A stretch of 64,000 nucleotides of DNA from [Streptosporangium] indianense (GCF_021474405.1 NZ_JAKEIO010000006.1:41496-105495); one strand, 5' to 3'; shown: positions 10,331 through 18,552, numbered from the stretch's first letter. Notes: generated by a model from the sequence alone, not told the origin. Translations and numbers: made by a program.

Positions 10331-11821
10331 TCACTGTGAGCCGCGGAACTCCGGCCCCTCCACGATCAGCCCCGCCACCAGTGCGCCCGACATCCCCGCG
10401 TGCGGCAGTCCGCCGCCGGGGTGAGCCCAGCCGCCCACGGCGTACAGGCCCGGCACCCGTGTGCTGTTGGCCGGGTGCAGCAGCCGTCCGCCGCCCGCCG
10501 CCAGGGCCGGCACCGGGACCGCTCCATCCTCCGCGCCCGTCGCGTCCGCGATGTCGTCCGGCGTGCTCACCTCGCGCCAGAGGAGCCGGTCGCGCAGACC
10601 GGGTACGGCACGTTCGGCGACGGTGATCATGTGGTCGGCGAGGTCGTCGTGGGACCGGCCCGGACGCGCGGGCACCACCGTCGTGAGGGTGACCGCCTCG
10701 TGGTCCGCCGGAGCGGTGCGCGGGTCGTCCGGCCGCAGGACCGTCACCGTGGGGCGGGAGGCCCCGGCCGCCGTGCCGAACAGGGCCTCCAACTCCGCCT
10801 CGCGGTCCGGGGCGTGCACCACCGTGCGGTGCGCCGTGCCCTCGGGGCGGGCGCCGCGCAGGGCCAGCAGGACCGTCAGCCGGGAGGCCGCGGCCGGCTG
10901 CGGCGGCACCTCGCCGTCCCCCCGTACGACGGTGCCCGCCGTCAGCCGGGCCAGTGCTCCGGGCGCGAGTCCGGCGACCACGAAGTCCGCCTCCGCCACT
11001 GACCCGTCGGCGCACTCCACCCCCGACGCCCGGCCGTCCTTCTCCAGCACACCGGTGACGTCGGCACCGAAGTGAAACTCGACCTTCCGGGCCAGACACC
11101 GCTCATGGACGGCCCGCGCCAGCTCCCGCAGCCCGCCGCGCACGTACCAGGTGCCGAAGGCGTGCTCCATGTACGGCAGCACGGCCGCGCTCGCCGGGGT
11201 GACCCGGGGGTCCAGGCCGTAACCGAGGGCGTGACTCTCCAGAAGAGCCGTGAGCCGGGGATCGCGCAGTTCCCACGCGCCGATCTCGGCGAGGGTTCCG
11301 GCCCGGCGGGTGCGCAGCAGCCGCTTGTGGGGCACCGACGGGTAGGGCTCGCGCTCGGCCAGCACCTGCCAGTTCGGCCACAGCGGCTCCTCCAGCAGCG
11401 GCCGGCGGGTCCGGTCCCAGGCCTCGCGGGCCCGGACCAGGAAGTCGCCCCAGCGCTGCCCCGCGCCCGCGCCGAGCCCCTCGTCCAGGGCGGCGACGAC
11501 ACCCGCGCGGGAGGCGTTCGGCAGCGACACCTCGGTGCCGTCCGCGAACACGTGCCGGGCGGACGGGTCGACCTGGACCAGCTCGACGCAGGACTCCAGC
11601 GGCTCCTTGCCGGTCTTCACGAAGAGGTCGCGGTAGACGGCGGGCAGCGGCAGCAGGGCGGGGCCCGTGTCGAAGGAGAACCCGTCGCGCTCGAAGCGGC
11701 GCAGGGCTCCGCCGTAGGTGTCCGTCCGCTCGTACACCGCCACCCGGTGGCCCGCGACGGCCAGCCGGGCGGCAGCCGCCAGCGCGCCCATCCCGGCGCC
11801 GATCACCGCAATCCGTGCCAT
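10331..11821 (-). CDS. CrtI-like NAD(P)/FAD-dependent oxidoreductase
   Basis: This 496-residue flavoprotein is of the phytoene desaturase/COG1233 type. The N-terminal Rossmann motif is RIAVIGAGMGALAAAARLA, followed by VYERTDTYGGALRRFERDG and FSFDTGPALLPLP, and the C-terminus has VPGLYAVGGWAHPGGGLPHA, the CrtI-type FAD-closing motif. No carotenoid genes (crtB, crtE) are next to it, so a carotenoid substrate is not supported. The start could also be the ATG at 11845, which adds eight residues and has a better GGGG-containing ribosome site. It reads away from the 480-base gap before the TetR gene. Confidence 0.85.
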   Translation of the reverse strand: MARIAVIGAGMGALAAAARLAVAGHRVAVYERTDTYGGALRRFERDGFSFDTGPALLPLPAVYRDLFVKTGKEPLESCVELVQVDPSARHVFADGTEVSLPNASRAGVVAALDEGLGAGAGQRWGDFLVRAREAWDRTRRPLLEEPLWPNWQVLAEREPYPSVPHKRLLRTRRAGTLAEIGAWELRDPRLTALLESHALGYGLDPRVTPASAAVLPYMEHAFGTWYVRGGLRELARAVHERCLARKVEFHFGADVTGVLEKDGRASGVECADGSVAEADFVVAGLAPGALARLTAGTVVRGDGEVPPQPAAASRLTVLLALRGARPEGTAHRTVVHAPDREAELEALFGTAAGASRPTVTVLRPDDPRTAPADHEAVTLTTVVPARPGRSHDDLADHMITVAERAVPGLRDRLLWREVSTPDDIADATGAEDGAVPVPALAAGGGRLLHPANSTRVPGLYAVGGWAHPGGGLPHAGMSGALVAGLIVEGPEFRGSQ

Positions 11822-11845
11822 GCCGGCGACTTTATCGGCCCCCAT

Positions 11846-12325
11846 CGACAGCCCCGGCCCCCGGTCTGCCGAGTACGGGCGCGGACGTCGTCGTGACCAG
11901 GCGGCGACGGGCGCCGTGGGCCTGCGTGCGCAGCCCTGAGTACGCGTACCTAGCCGGGGAGTTGAGTACGCGCGCGGATGGGGGCCGACCTGCACGGACG
12001 AGAGAGTGGAGGCACGGAGAGGGGCACGGCTCCGGCACCGGCGACACGGGGCGCCGGAACGGAGCCGGCCCGCGATCCGCTCCTTCCGCCGACGGTGTCG
12101 GCGGGAGCGAGACACGGGGGAGAACCGGGCAACCGGGAAAAACCGGGGGACGACCGCACGGGGGTCCTGCGGGGGGACGCACGGGGGAGCAGGAGAAGGA
12201 GAACGGGGGAGTGGGAAAGGCGCCGGTTCGGGGTGGCCCGCGGGGGACGCGGCCACACCGGACCGGCGCTTTCACCTGTGCGGAGCGGGGCCGCTCAGCG
12301 GCAGCCCCACCGGGGGCAGGGCCGC
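11846..12325. other. Purine-skewed intergenic region
   Basis: This 480-base stretch shows no gene I can support. From about 11990 to 12240 the plus strand is strongly purine-rich (many GGGGGA, GGAGAAGGAGAA and ACCGGG runs). The open frames crossing it lack the coding pattern seen in neighbours. The left part probably holds the promoter of the CrtI-like gene. Confidence 0.6.
11937..11972. promoter_or_regulatory. Paired TGAGTACGCG motif upstream of the CrtI-like gene
   Basis: TGAGTACGCG occurs at 11937-11946 and again at 11963-11972, 26 bases apart. The first copy overlaps a perfect palindrome GTACGCGTAC (11940-11949). The pair lies about 115 bases upstream of the 11821 start, a reasonable distance for an activator or repressor site. 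The regulator is unknown. Confidence 0.4.
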
Positions 12326-12337
12326 TCAGCGGCAGCC
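12288..12337. repeat. 19-bp direct repeat spanning the TetR gene end
   Basis: Two identical 19-base copies, GGGCCGCTCAGCGGCAGCC, lie at 12288-12306 and 12319-12337. The second holds the TetR stop codon (TCA at 12326-12328 on the plus strand) and the last codons. The first copy therefore looks like a duplicated gene tail. CCGCTCAGCGG inside each copy is itself an inverted repeat that could help termination. Confidence 0.75.
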
Positions 12338-12955
12338 GCTGACCCGCCCCTGGAGGAGCCGGGACAGCGCCGCGTGGACGTCGTCCAGGGAGCGCTCCGC
12401 CTGGAAGGACTTCCAGTCCAGAGCGGCCACCAGCACCATGCCGACCAGCGCGGACGCCGTCAGCGAGATGTCGATCTCCTCGCTGAACTCCCCGGCCGCC
12501 ACACCGTCGCGCAGGACGTCCTCCACGACCGCGACGGCCTGCTGCCGGACCACCATCAACGTGGACTGCCAGGTCCGGTTGGTGCGCCACAGCTCGGCCA
12601 CGTACAGCTGCGTGAAGGCCGGGTAGCGGTCGATGAAGACCAGCCCGGCGCGGATCATCGCGTCCAGGGCGTCCACCTTGTTGCCGCCCTCGGCCGCGGT
12701 CCGCTCGGCCGCCTCGCGCAGGGAGGCGGTCAGCAGACCCACTCCGTGCCGCAGCAGTTCCTCGAAGAGGACGGACTTGCTCGCGAAGTTGTAATAGACC
12801 GTGCCCTTCGCGACCCCGGCACGCTCGGCGATCTCGTCCACGGTCGTGGCGGAGAACCCCTGCTCGGCGATGAGCGTGACGGCCGCCTCGTAGAGCTTCT
12901 GCCGGGTGGCCTCGCGGCGCGTGCTGCCGCCCGACGCGGCACTGCTGCTTTCCAT
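12326..12955 (-). CDS. TetR-family transcriptional repressor
   Basis: This 209-residue regulator has the N-terminal TetR helix-turn-helix FSATTVDEIAERAGVAKGTV (34-53) followed by YYNFASKSVLFEELL, and a helical ligand-binding C-terminal domain. It starts at the ATG at 12955; a GTG at 12970 would add five residues. It is 47 bases downstream of the YhgE/Pip-type gene on the same strand, so it is likely the third gene of that operon and autoregulates through the inverted repeat at 16002-16015. Its ligand is probably a toxic compound handled by the membrane protein; that is inference. Confidence 0.92.
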   Translation of the reverse strand: MESSSAASGGSTRREATRQKLYEAAVTLIAEQGFSATTVDEIAERAGVAKGTVYYNFASKSVLFEELLRHGVGLLTASLREAAERTAAEGGNKVDALDAMIRAGLVFIDRYPAFTQLYVAELWRTNRTWQSTLMVVRQQAVAVVEDVLRDGVAAGEFSEEIDISLTASALVGMVLVAALDWKSFQAERSLDDVHAALSRLLQGRVSGCR

Positions 12956-13002
12956 GGCCCCGATTGTCACAGGAACCCTTCCGGTGGAAGCGACGGTGGG
13001 GC

Positions 13003-15087
13003 TCACAGGCTCAGCTCCGGGTGCAGCCGGTCCAGTGTCCACACCTGGCGCCGGCGGGCCGCCACGGCGGTCAGCGCGAGGGCGCCGGCGGTGAAGGCCG
13101 TCAGCACCACGCACGCCTGCCCCACCGGTTCGAGTCCACCGCCGGTGATGAGCCGCCTCAGGGCCTCGACGACGTAACTCATCGGAAGGAACGGGTGGAG
13201 CGCGTTGAAGAACCCGGGACTGGTCTGGACGGGGTACGTACCGCCCGCCGAGGTCAGCTGGAGCATCAGCAGCGCGAGGACGAGGATCCGGCCTGCCGCC
13301 CCGAAGCGTGCGTTCAGCCACTGCACGATCGCCGCGAAGCACGCCGTCACCAGGAACAGGAAGCCCACCGTCCCGGCTGCCCGGGCCATCTGCAGGCCGA
13401 CCGCCCAGTGCAGCACCGACATCAGCGCCACCGTCTGAAGCACCCCGATCGCCACCACCGGCAGCCAGCCCGCCAGCGCGATCCGCCACGCCGGCGCGCC
13501 CGCGGCGAGCGCCCGCCGGTTCATCGGCGCGATCAGCATGTAGGCCACCATCGCACCCACCCACAGGGAGAGCGGGATGAAGTACGGGGCGAAGCCGGTG
13601 CCGTAGTTGGGCGCCTTGTGCAGGTCCTGGGAGGCGAGCCGCACGGGGTCGGCCATGACCTCGGTGCGCCGGTCGCGGTCCTGCTCGTCGTAGTCGGGGA
13701 TCTTCTCCGCCCCGTCGTGCAGTCCGCCGGCGAGTTTCCCGGAGCCGTCGACGAGCTTGTAGATCCCGCCGTTGAGGTCGTCCGCGCCCGTCTTCAGCTT
13801 GCCCAGGCCCTTGTCCAGGCCGACGGCACCGGTCTTGGCCGTGCCGATCCCCTTGTGCAGCTTCTTGGCGCCGGCGGCGACCTCGGCCGCACCGTCGTTC
13901 AGCGCGTTGATCTTCTTGACGGCGTCGTTGAGGTCCTCGGAGAGGTGCGGTGCGCGGTTCGCCAGCGCCTGGGACTGCTTCTGGAGGGTGGCGAGGTTCT
14001 TGTCGAGCTTGTCGAGGTCGCCGTCCTGGTCCGCGATCAGCGTGTTGAGGTCGTCCGCGATGGTGGTCACGTCGGCGGCCGCGTCCTTGGCCGTCTTCAG
14101 ATCGGAGCAGGCCGTGTCCGGCAGGACCGGATCGTCGCAGCGCCGGGCGTAGACGTCGTTCAGCTTGCCGGAGGCCGCGCGGGCGTCCTTGGCGGCGGTC
14201 GGGGCCGTCTCCACCAGGGTGTCCAGGTGCTTGCGGATCACCCCGGACGAGTCGGCGACCAGCTGGGCGGTGTCGCCGATGGTCTTCTCGTTGCCCTTGA
14301 GGAACGGGCCGACCTTGCCGGCGGTGCCGTTGACGCGGTCGGCGAGCTTCTGCGTGCCCTCGGCGACCCGCTTCGAACCGTCCTCCAGGTCGCCCGCGCC
14401 GGTGTGGAGCTTCTTCAGGCCGGTGGCGAGCTTGCCGCTGCCGCCCTTGGCGTTCTTCAGGCCGTCGGCGAGGCTCTTGGAGCCCTTCTCGGCCTTGTCG
14501 ATGCCGCCGTTGAGCCGGTCGGCCCCCTTCGCCGCCTTCACGGTCTTGCCGTGGATGTCGGAGAACGACACGAAGATCTTGTCCAGGAAGGACCGGGACG
14601 TCTTCGTGGACGCCGCCCGCCGCACCTCGCTGAAGACCGTCCGGGAGATCTGTCCGACGATGTAGTTGTTCGCGTCGTTCGTGCGCACCTGGAGGGCGCC
14701 GGTCTCGGGGGTCTTCCCCGAGCTGGAGGCGATCCGCTCGCTGAAGTCCGCGGGCAGGGTGAGCGACAGGTAGTAGCTGCCGTCCTCGACGCCCCTGCGG
14801 GCGTCGGCGGCGCTCACCTCCCGCCAGTCGAAGGTCTTGCTGTCGCGCAGGCCCTTGGTGATGTCGTCGCCCGCCGTGATCTTCCTGCCGTCTGCGGTCG
14901 CCCCCTTGTCGTCGTTCACGAGCGCGACCGGGATCCGGTCCAGACGGCCGTAGGGGTCCCAGAACGACCACAGGTACAGCGCGCCGTACAGCAGCGGCAG
15001 CACCAGCAGCGCGACCAGCGCGGCGCGCGGCAGCTTCCCCCGCCCGAAGCGGCGCAGTTCAAGAGCGGCGAGTTTCGGCGACCGCAT
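13003..15087 (-). CDS. YhgE/Pip-type ABC-2 family membrane protein
   Basis: This 694-residue protein has one N-terminal transmembrane helix (about 21-42, AALVALLVLPLLYGALYLWS), the YhgE/Pip signature DRIPVALVNDDKGA, a long extracytoplasmic region of Gly/Lys/Asp/Leu-rich heptad-like repeats (ADRLNGGIDKAEKGSKSLAD, LATGLKKLHTGAGDL and similar), and about five transmembrane helices in the last 200 residues. This is the layout of Bacillus YhgE and phage-infection protein Pip, relatives of MmpL and ABC-2 exporters. Its start overlaps the end of the ATPase gene by 29 bases, so the two are translated together. Confidence 0.9.
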   Translation of the reverse strand: MRSPKLAALELRRFGRGKLPRAALVALLVLPLLYGALYLWSFWDPYGRLDRIPVALVNDDKGATADGRKITAGDDITKGLRDSKTFDWREVSAADARRGVEDGSYYLSLTLPADFSERIASSSGKTPETGALQVRTNDANNYIVGQISRTVFSEVRRAASTKTSRSFLDKIFVSFSDIHGKTVKAAKGADRLNGGIDKAEKGSKSLADGLKNAKGGSGKLATGLKKLHTGAGDLEDGSKRVAEGTQKLADRVNGTAGKVGPFLKGNEKTIGDTAQLVADSSGVIRKHLDTLVETAPTAAKDARAASGKLNDVYARRCDDPVLPDTACSDLKTAKDAAADVTTIADDLNTLIADQDGDLDKLDKNLATLQKQSQALANRAPHLSEDLNDAVKKINALNDGAAEVAAGAKKLHKGIGTAKTGAVGLDKGLGKLKTGADDLNGGIYKLVDGSGKLAGGLHDGAEKIPDYDEQDRDRRTEVMADPVRLASQDLHKAPNYGTGFAPYFIPLSLWVGAMVAYMLIAPMNRRALAAGAPAWRIALAGWLPVVAIGVLQTVALMSVLHWAVGLQMARAAGTVGFLFLVTACFAAIVQWLNARFGAAGRILVLALLMLQLTSAGGTYPVQTSPGFFNALHPFLPMSYVVEALRRLITGGGLEPVGQACVVLTAFTAGALALTAVAARRRQVWTLDRLHPELSL

Positions 15088-15982
15088 CGGCCTTCTCCTC
15101 TCCCTGACCGGCCTCGTCGGCCTCGTCCGCCAGGTCTGCCTGCTCGGGCTCGTCCGCCCGGTCTGCGTCTGTCCGGTCCGCCTGCTCGGGCTCGTCCGCC
15201 CGGCGGGCCTCTTCGGGTTCGGCTTCCTGGGGTGCCGTGTCCGCCCGGCCGGACCCGTCGACCTCGGCTTCCCGCTCTTCGGCGCTCTGTGCGGTGGAGA
15301 TCCTCACCGCGCCCTCGGGGGCCTCGGCGCACACCGCCACGACCGTCGTCCCGGCGTCGGCCAGGGACCTGAGCAGCGCGTGGACCTCCTCCCGTTCACC
15401 GTCCGACAGCTTGAGGTCGGCGTCGTCGACGCCGAGCAGGCGCGGCTCGCCGACCAGGGCGAGGGCGATCGACAGCCGCAGCGCCTCCAGGCGCTCCAGG
15501 TCCCGTACCGCCGTGCGCGGCCCCTTCGGCAGGGCCTCCAGGTCGAGCCCGGCGGCTTCGAGCGCGGCGTCCACGCGCCGCCGGGCCTCGGCCGCCCGCT
15601 CGCCGCGGGGGCGCAGCAGCGCGCGCAGCGAGGCGCCGAACCGCCGCTGGAGCAGTGCCCGCTCGCGCAGGTGCTCGCCCACGGTCAGCGCCGGGTCGAG
15701 GTCGGTGACCCCCGGGACGTGCGCCAGCGCGCTGATGCCGCGCACGGCCGCCATGTGCTTGGGCAGCCTCGCGTCCCCCACGACGGCCGCGCCCTCCGAG
15801 ACCTTCATCCGGCCCGTCAGCGCGAGCAGCAGGCACGTCCGGCCTGTCCCTGACGGGCCCACCACCGCGACGAGCGCCCCCGGCTCGGCGTCGACGGAGA
15901 TCCCGCGGACCGCCCACCCCCGTGGCCCCTTGATCCCGAGGCCGTCGGCGGCGATCCGCACCCCTCCTGCCTGTTCCCCCAC
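15059..15982 (-). CDS. Degenerate ABC-type ATP-binding protein with acidic repeat tail
   Basis: This 307-residue protein has the ABC ATPase fold but altered motifs. Walker A is GPSGTGRT (42-49), with Arg48 in place of the catalytic Lys. The ABC signature region reads DLERLEALRLSIALA (161-175) instead of LSGGQ. Walker B ends in Asp-Asp (186-187) instead of Asp-Glu, and no switch His is visible near TTVVAVCAEAP. Residues from about 236 form an acidic Ala/Asp/Glu/Pro tail with repeats of ADEPEQAD. The GTG at 15982 follows AGGGGAAG. It is the first gene of the ATPase-membrane protein-TetR cassette. It may bind nucleotide without hydrolysis, or act as a regulatory partner. Confidence 0.85.
   Translation of the reverse strand: MGEQAGGVRIAADGLGIKGPRGWAVRGISVDAEPGALVAVVGPSGTGRTCLLLALTGRMKVSEGAAVVGDARLPKHMAAVRGISALAHVPGVTDLDPALTVGEHLRERALLQRRFGASLRALLRPRGERAAEARRRVDAALEAAGLDLEALPKGPRTAVRDLERLEALRLSIALALVGEPRLLGVDDADLKLSDGEREEVHALLRSLADAGTTVVAVCAEAPEGAVRISTAQSAEEREAEVDGSGRADTAPQEAEPEEARRADEPEQADRTDADRADEPEQADLADEADEAGQGEEKADAVAETRRS
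15139..15203. repeat. In-frame 23-bp repeat encoding the acidic tail
   Basis: A 23-base unit beginning CCTGCTCGGGCTCGTCCGC occurs exactly at 15139-15161 and 15181-15203. The 42-base period is 14 codons, so the repeat stays in frame in the ATPase gene and adds ADEPEQAD-type units. Such repeats can change copy number by slippage. Confidence 0.8.
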
Positions 15983-16001
15983 GCGCTTCCCCTGAATTTG
16001 A

Positions 16002-16015
16002 ACTGACTGGTCAGT
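16002..16015. promoter_or_regulatory. Probable TetR operator upstream of the ATPase gene
   Basis: ACTGAC and GTCAGT form a perfect 6-bp inverted repeat with a 2-base spacer. It lies 20 bases upstream of the ATPase start codon, in an AT-rich promoter-like stretch. Short perfect inverted repeats of this size are typical TetR-family sites, and the only regulator in the operon is a TetR protein. Confidence 0.65.
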
Positions 16016-16149
16016 GCAAAAACTACTCCGAACCCACGAGCGAAGCAAAACGGCAGGTCAGAACGGATTGTCAGTGCCATACCTCACGATGGGTCACATA
16101 CGGCACTCCGTGACGTGACGTGCCGTCAACTGACGACAGGAGGTTCGTC

Positions 16150-16713
16150 ATGGCCAGCTACCACGCAGCAGCCGCCCGCCGGCGCCGCGCCACCGGCCCT
16201 GCCCCCTCACTGACCGGCCCGGCGAGCGACGTGCACCCCGTGCTCCGCCGGGCCACCGCCCCGCCCGCCGCCCTCGACCTGCTCGCCCAGGCGCGCGCGA
16301 GCCTCGACGAGGCCACCACCCTGGACACTCCGAACGAGCGCTACGCGACGGCCCACCTCGCCGCCCTGCGCACCGCCGCCGCGGTGCTCGCCGCCCGGGG
16401 GCGCCCGGAGACCTCGCCACGGGCCCGGGCCAAGATCCGGAGCGCCTGGGAAGTGCTCCCCGAGATCGCCCCCGAACTGACCGAGTGGAGCGCGATGTTC
16501 GCAGCCGGTGCCCGGCGCCGTGCCCGGGCCGAGGCCGGCATCCAGGGCGCGGCCACCGGCCGGGACGCCGACGACCTCATACGCGACGTGGCGATGTTCC
16601 TGCGCCTCGTCGAGCGGATGCTGGTCCTGCAGCCGGTCCTCCCGCAGCCCCGCCCGGACCAGGACCAGCCGGAGGACCCCGGCGCGGGAAGCGGCATGCC
16701 GGACGCAGGCTGA
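16150..16713 (+). CDS. SAV_6107-type HEPN domain protein
   Basis: This 187-residue, mostly helical protein resembles the actinobacterial SAV_6107-like HEPN family. After a basic, disordered N-terminus (AAAARRRRATGPAPS) comes the helical core from about residue 38 (PPAALDLLAQARASLDEA), then NERYATAHLAALRTAAAVLA, which contains Arg64-x4-His69, a spacing matching the Rx4-6H motif of HEPN ribonucleases. The C-terminus is Pro/Gln-rich. The ATG has GACAGGAGG upstream. A methyltransferase gene follows after 179 bases on the same strand. The function is unknown; nuclease activity is possible, not shown. Confidence 0.78.
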   Translation: MASYHAAAARRRRATGPAPSLTGPASDVHPVLRRATAPPAALDLLAQARASLDEATTLDTPNERYATAHLAALRTAAAVLAARGRPETSPRARAKIRSAWEVLPEIAPELTEWSAMFAAGARRRARAEAGIQGAATGRDADDLIRDVAMFLRLVERMLVLQPVLPQPRPDQDQPEDPGAGSGMPDAG

Positions 16714-16892
16714 CCGCGGCCCGGGCCCGCCCGACCCGCGTGACGTCCCGGGACCGGGGCATCCGGACGCCGCCACCGAGGCAATAGGGTGGGGGACGCC
16801 TGAAGTCTTCCCTCCCCGTGGCCGGGGCCGGGGGAGACGCCCCGTTCGCGCCGCCGTGCAAGAGGCGGTGCCGCGCCGAGGAGTCAACTGAC

Positions 16893-17708
16893 GTGTCGGA
16901 CCCGATGCGCCCCCGCGCCTCACTCCGTACCGCCGTGGTCTGGGAGGTCCTCCAGGACGCCCTGGACCGCCGGGTCAAGGCCACGGGCCGGGAGTCGCTG
17001 GACGTCCTCGACACCGGAGGCGGCAGCGGCAACTTCGCCGTGCCCGTCGCCCGCCTCGGCCACCGGGTCACCGTCGTCGACCCCAGCCCCAACGCCCTGT
17101 TCGCCCTGGAGCGCCGCGCCGCCGAGGCCGGTGTCGCCGACCGCGTCAAGGGCGTCCAGGGCGACGCCCACGGCCTCTTCGACGTGGCCGAGCGCGGTGG
17201 CTACGACGCGGTGCTCTGCCACGGCGTCCTGGAGTACGTGGACGACCCGGCCGAGGGTGTCCGCAACGTGGTCGCGGCCCTGCGCCCCGAGGGCGTCCTC
17301 AGCCTGCTCGCCGCCGGGCTGGGCGGTGCCGTCCTGGCCCGTGCCCTCGCAGGGCACTTCAAGGAGGCCCTCCAGGCGCTCGACGACCCGAACGGACGAT
17401 GGGGCACGGGTGACCCCGTACCGCGCCGTTTCACCGCCGAGCAGCTCACCGATCTGGTCGAGGGCGCGGGCCTGCACGTCGGTGCCGTGCACGGCGTGCG
17501 GGTCTTCGCCGACCTCGTGCCCGGCGTCCTCGTGGACACCGAGCCCGGAGCCCTGGAAGCGCTGCTGAAGCTGGAGGAGGCCGCGGCCGAGCTCCCCGCG
17601 TTCCACTCCGTCGCCACCCAGCTGCACGTGCTGGGCGAGACCGGCGGGGCCCCTGGGACCAGTGAGACCGATGGGGCCGGCGAGGCCGATGAGGCCGCCG
17701 GGGCGTGA
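16893..17708 (+). CDS. Class I SAM-dependent methyltransferase
   Basis: This 271-residue protein has the Rossmann-fold SAM motif I LDVLDTGGGSGNFAVPVARL, motif post-I VTVVDPSPNAL, and the motif IV region YDAVLCHGVLEYVDDP, as in small-molecule or tRNA carboxymethyl-uridine methyltransferases. The GTG start at 16893 is preceded by CCGAGGAGT. The C-terminal 25 residues are Gly/Ala/Glu-rich. A TAGGGT -10-like element at 16785-16790 may give it its own promoter. The substrate cannot be told from sequence. Confidence 0.88.
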   Translation: MSDPMRPRASLRTAVVWEVLQDALDRRVKATGRESLDVLDTGGGSGNFAVPVARLGHRVTVVDPSPNALFALERRAAEAGVADRVKGVQGDAHGLFDVAERGGYDAVLCHGVLEYVDDPAEGVRNVVAALRPEGVLSLLAAGLGGAVLARALAGHFKEALQALDDPNGRWGTGDPVPRRFTAEQLTDLVEGAGLHVGAVHGVRVFADLVPGVLVDTEPGALEALLKLEEAAAELPAFHSVATQLHVLGETGGAPGTSETDGAGEADEAAGA

Positions 17709-17908
17709 GCCCGCCCGTGAGGCACCACCGCTGATCAGCGCCTTGGCTGCGCATGGAGTACGCCACAGGCCCCCCGAATGGGGGCGGCGCGCCGTATGAT
17801 CGAGGGAGACCGTTCCGGCATGACGGATCGGCCGCCGGGGAATGAAGCCTCAGCGAGCCGGGACGCCCATGGCGGGTTCCGGTTGGTCAATTGGCGCAGA
17901 GGGGCGGG

Positions 17909-17937
17909 TTTCACGGGGGCGATTCCCTGCCTATCCT
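17909..17937 (+). promoter_or_regulatory. Probable promoter of the DUF3040 gene
   Basis: TTTCAC (17909-17914) and TATCCT (17932-17937) are 17 bases apart, giving a start near 17944 and a leader of about 43 bases ending in the ribosome site GAGGAGGA. The 278-base gap before the gene otherwise holds nothing I can name. Confidence 0.45.
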
Positions 17938-17986
17938 GAAGGGACCCCCCGGGTCGCCCCGGCGACTGCACGATGAGGAGGACTCC

Positions 17987-18385
17987 GTGCCGCTCTCGGA
18001 GCACGAGCAGCGCATGCTCGAGCAAATGGAGCGAGCGCTGTACGCCGAAGATCCCAAGTTCGCGACAGCGCTTGAGGGAAGCGGGCTGCGTACGTACACC
18101 CGGCGACGGGTCTACCAGGCGGTCGCGGGCTTCCTCGTAGGTATCGCGCTCCTCATGGCCGGAATGGTCGCCAAGCAGGTCTGGCTCAGCGTCGTGGGCT
18201 TCCTCGTCATGCTGGGCTGTGCGGTGCTCGCCGTGACCGGCTGGCGCAAGGCCCCCAAGCCGGGTGAGCAGGCGGCCGGTGCCGCCGGCCCCCACGCCCG
18301 TCGACAGAGCCGGCAGCGCCGCTCCGTCATGGACCGCATCGAGCAGCGCTGGCAGAAGCGCCGCGACGAGCAGGGCGGGCATTAG
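17987..18385 (+). CDS. DUF3040 membrane protein
   Basis: This 132-residue protein belongs to the actinobacterial DUF3040 family: it starts with the diagnostic PLSEHEQRMLEQMERALYAEDP, followed by two transmembrane helices (about 45-65 and 68-86) and a basic C-terminus rich in Arg and Gln. The GTG start follows GAGGAGGA. A DUF3040-type protein (Rv2169c) also lies near dcw in Mycobacterium, so the association is old. Its function is unknown. Confidence 0.88.
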   Translation: MPLSEHEQRMLEQMERALYAEDPKFATALEGSGLRTYTRRRVYQAVAGFLVGIALLMAGMVAKQVWLSVVGFLVMLGCAVLAVTGWRKAPKPGEQAAGAAGPHARRQSRQRRSVMDRIEQRWQKRRDEQGGH

Positions 18386-18446
18386 CCACCCCTCGCGCAG
18401 CCCCGCCATGCCGATTGAACACGCAGGTCCCCGATGAACACGCAGG

Positions 18447-18483
18447 TCAGGGGGTGACCACCGACGCGGTGGTCACCCCCTGA
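18447..18483. terminator. Bidirectional terminator hairpin
   Basis: TCAGGGGGTGACCACC (18447-18462) pairs perfectly with 18468-18483 around the loop GACGC. The 16-bp stem lies between the convergent DUF3040 and transglutaminase genes and should stop transcripts from both sides. Confidence 0.9.
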
Positions 18484-18552
18484 CGTTTGCCCTTCCGTGG
18501 TTCGGCACCGCCCGGTCCCTGACCCTGCCCGGTCCCCGGCCCTGCCGCGGCC

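Noticed and set aside
12006..12626. Rightward frames in the purine-rich gap extending into the TetR gene
   Set aside because: They lack a ribosome site and recognisable domain and overlap the TetR gene antisense; they are products of composition bias.
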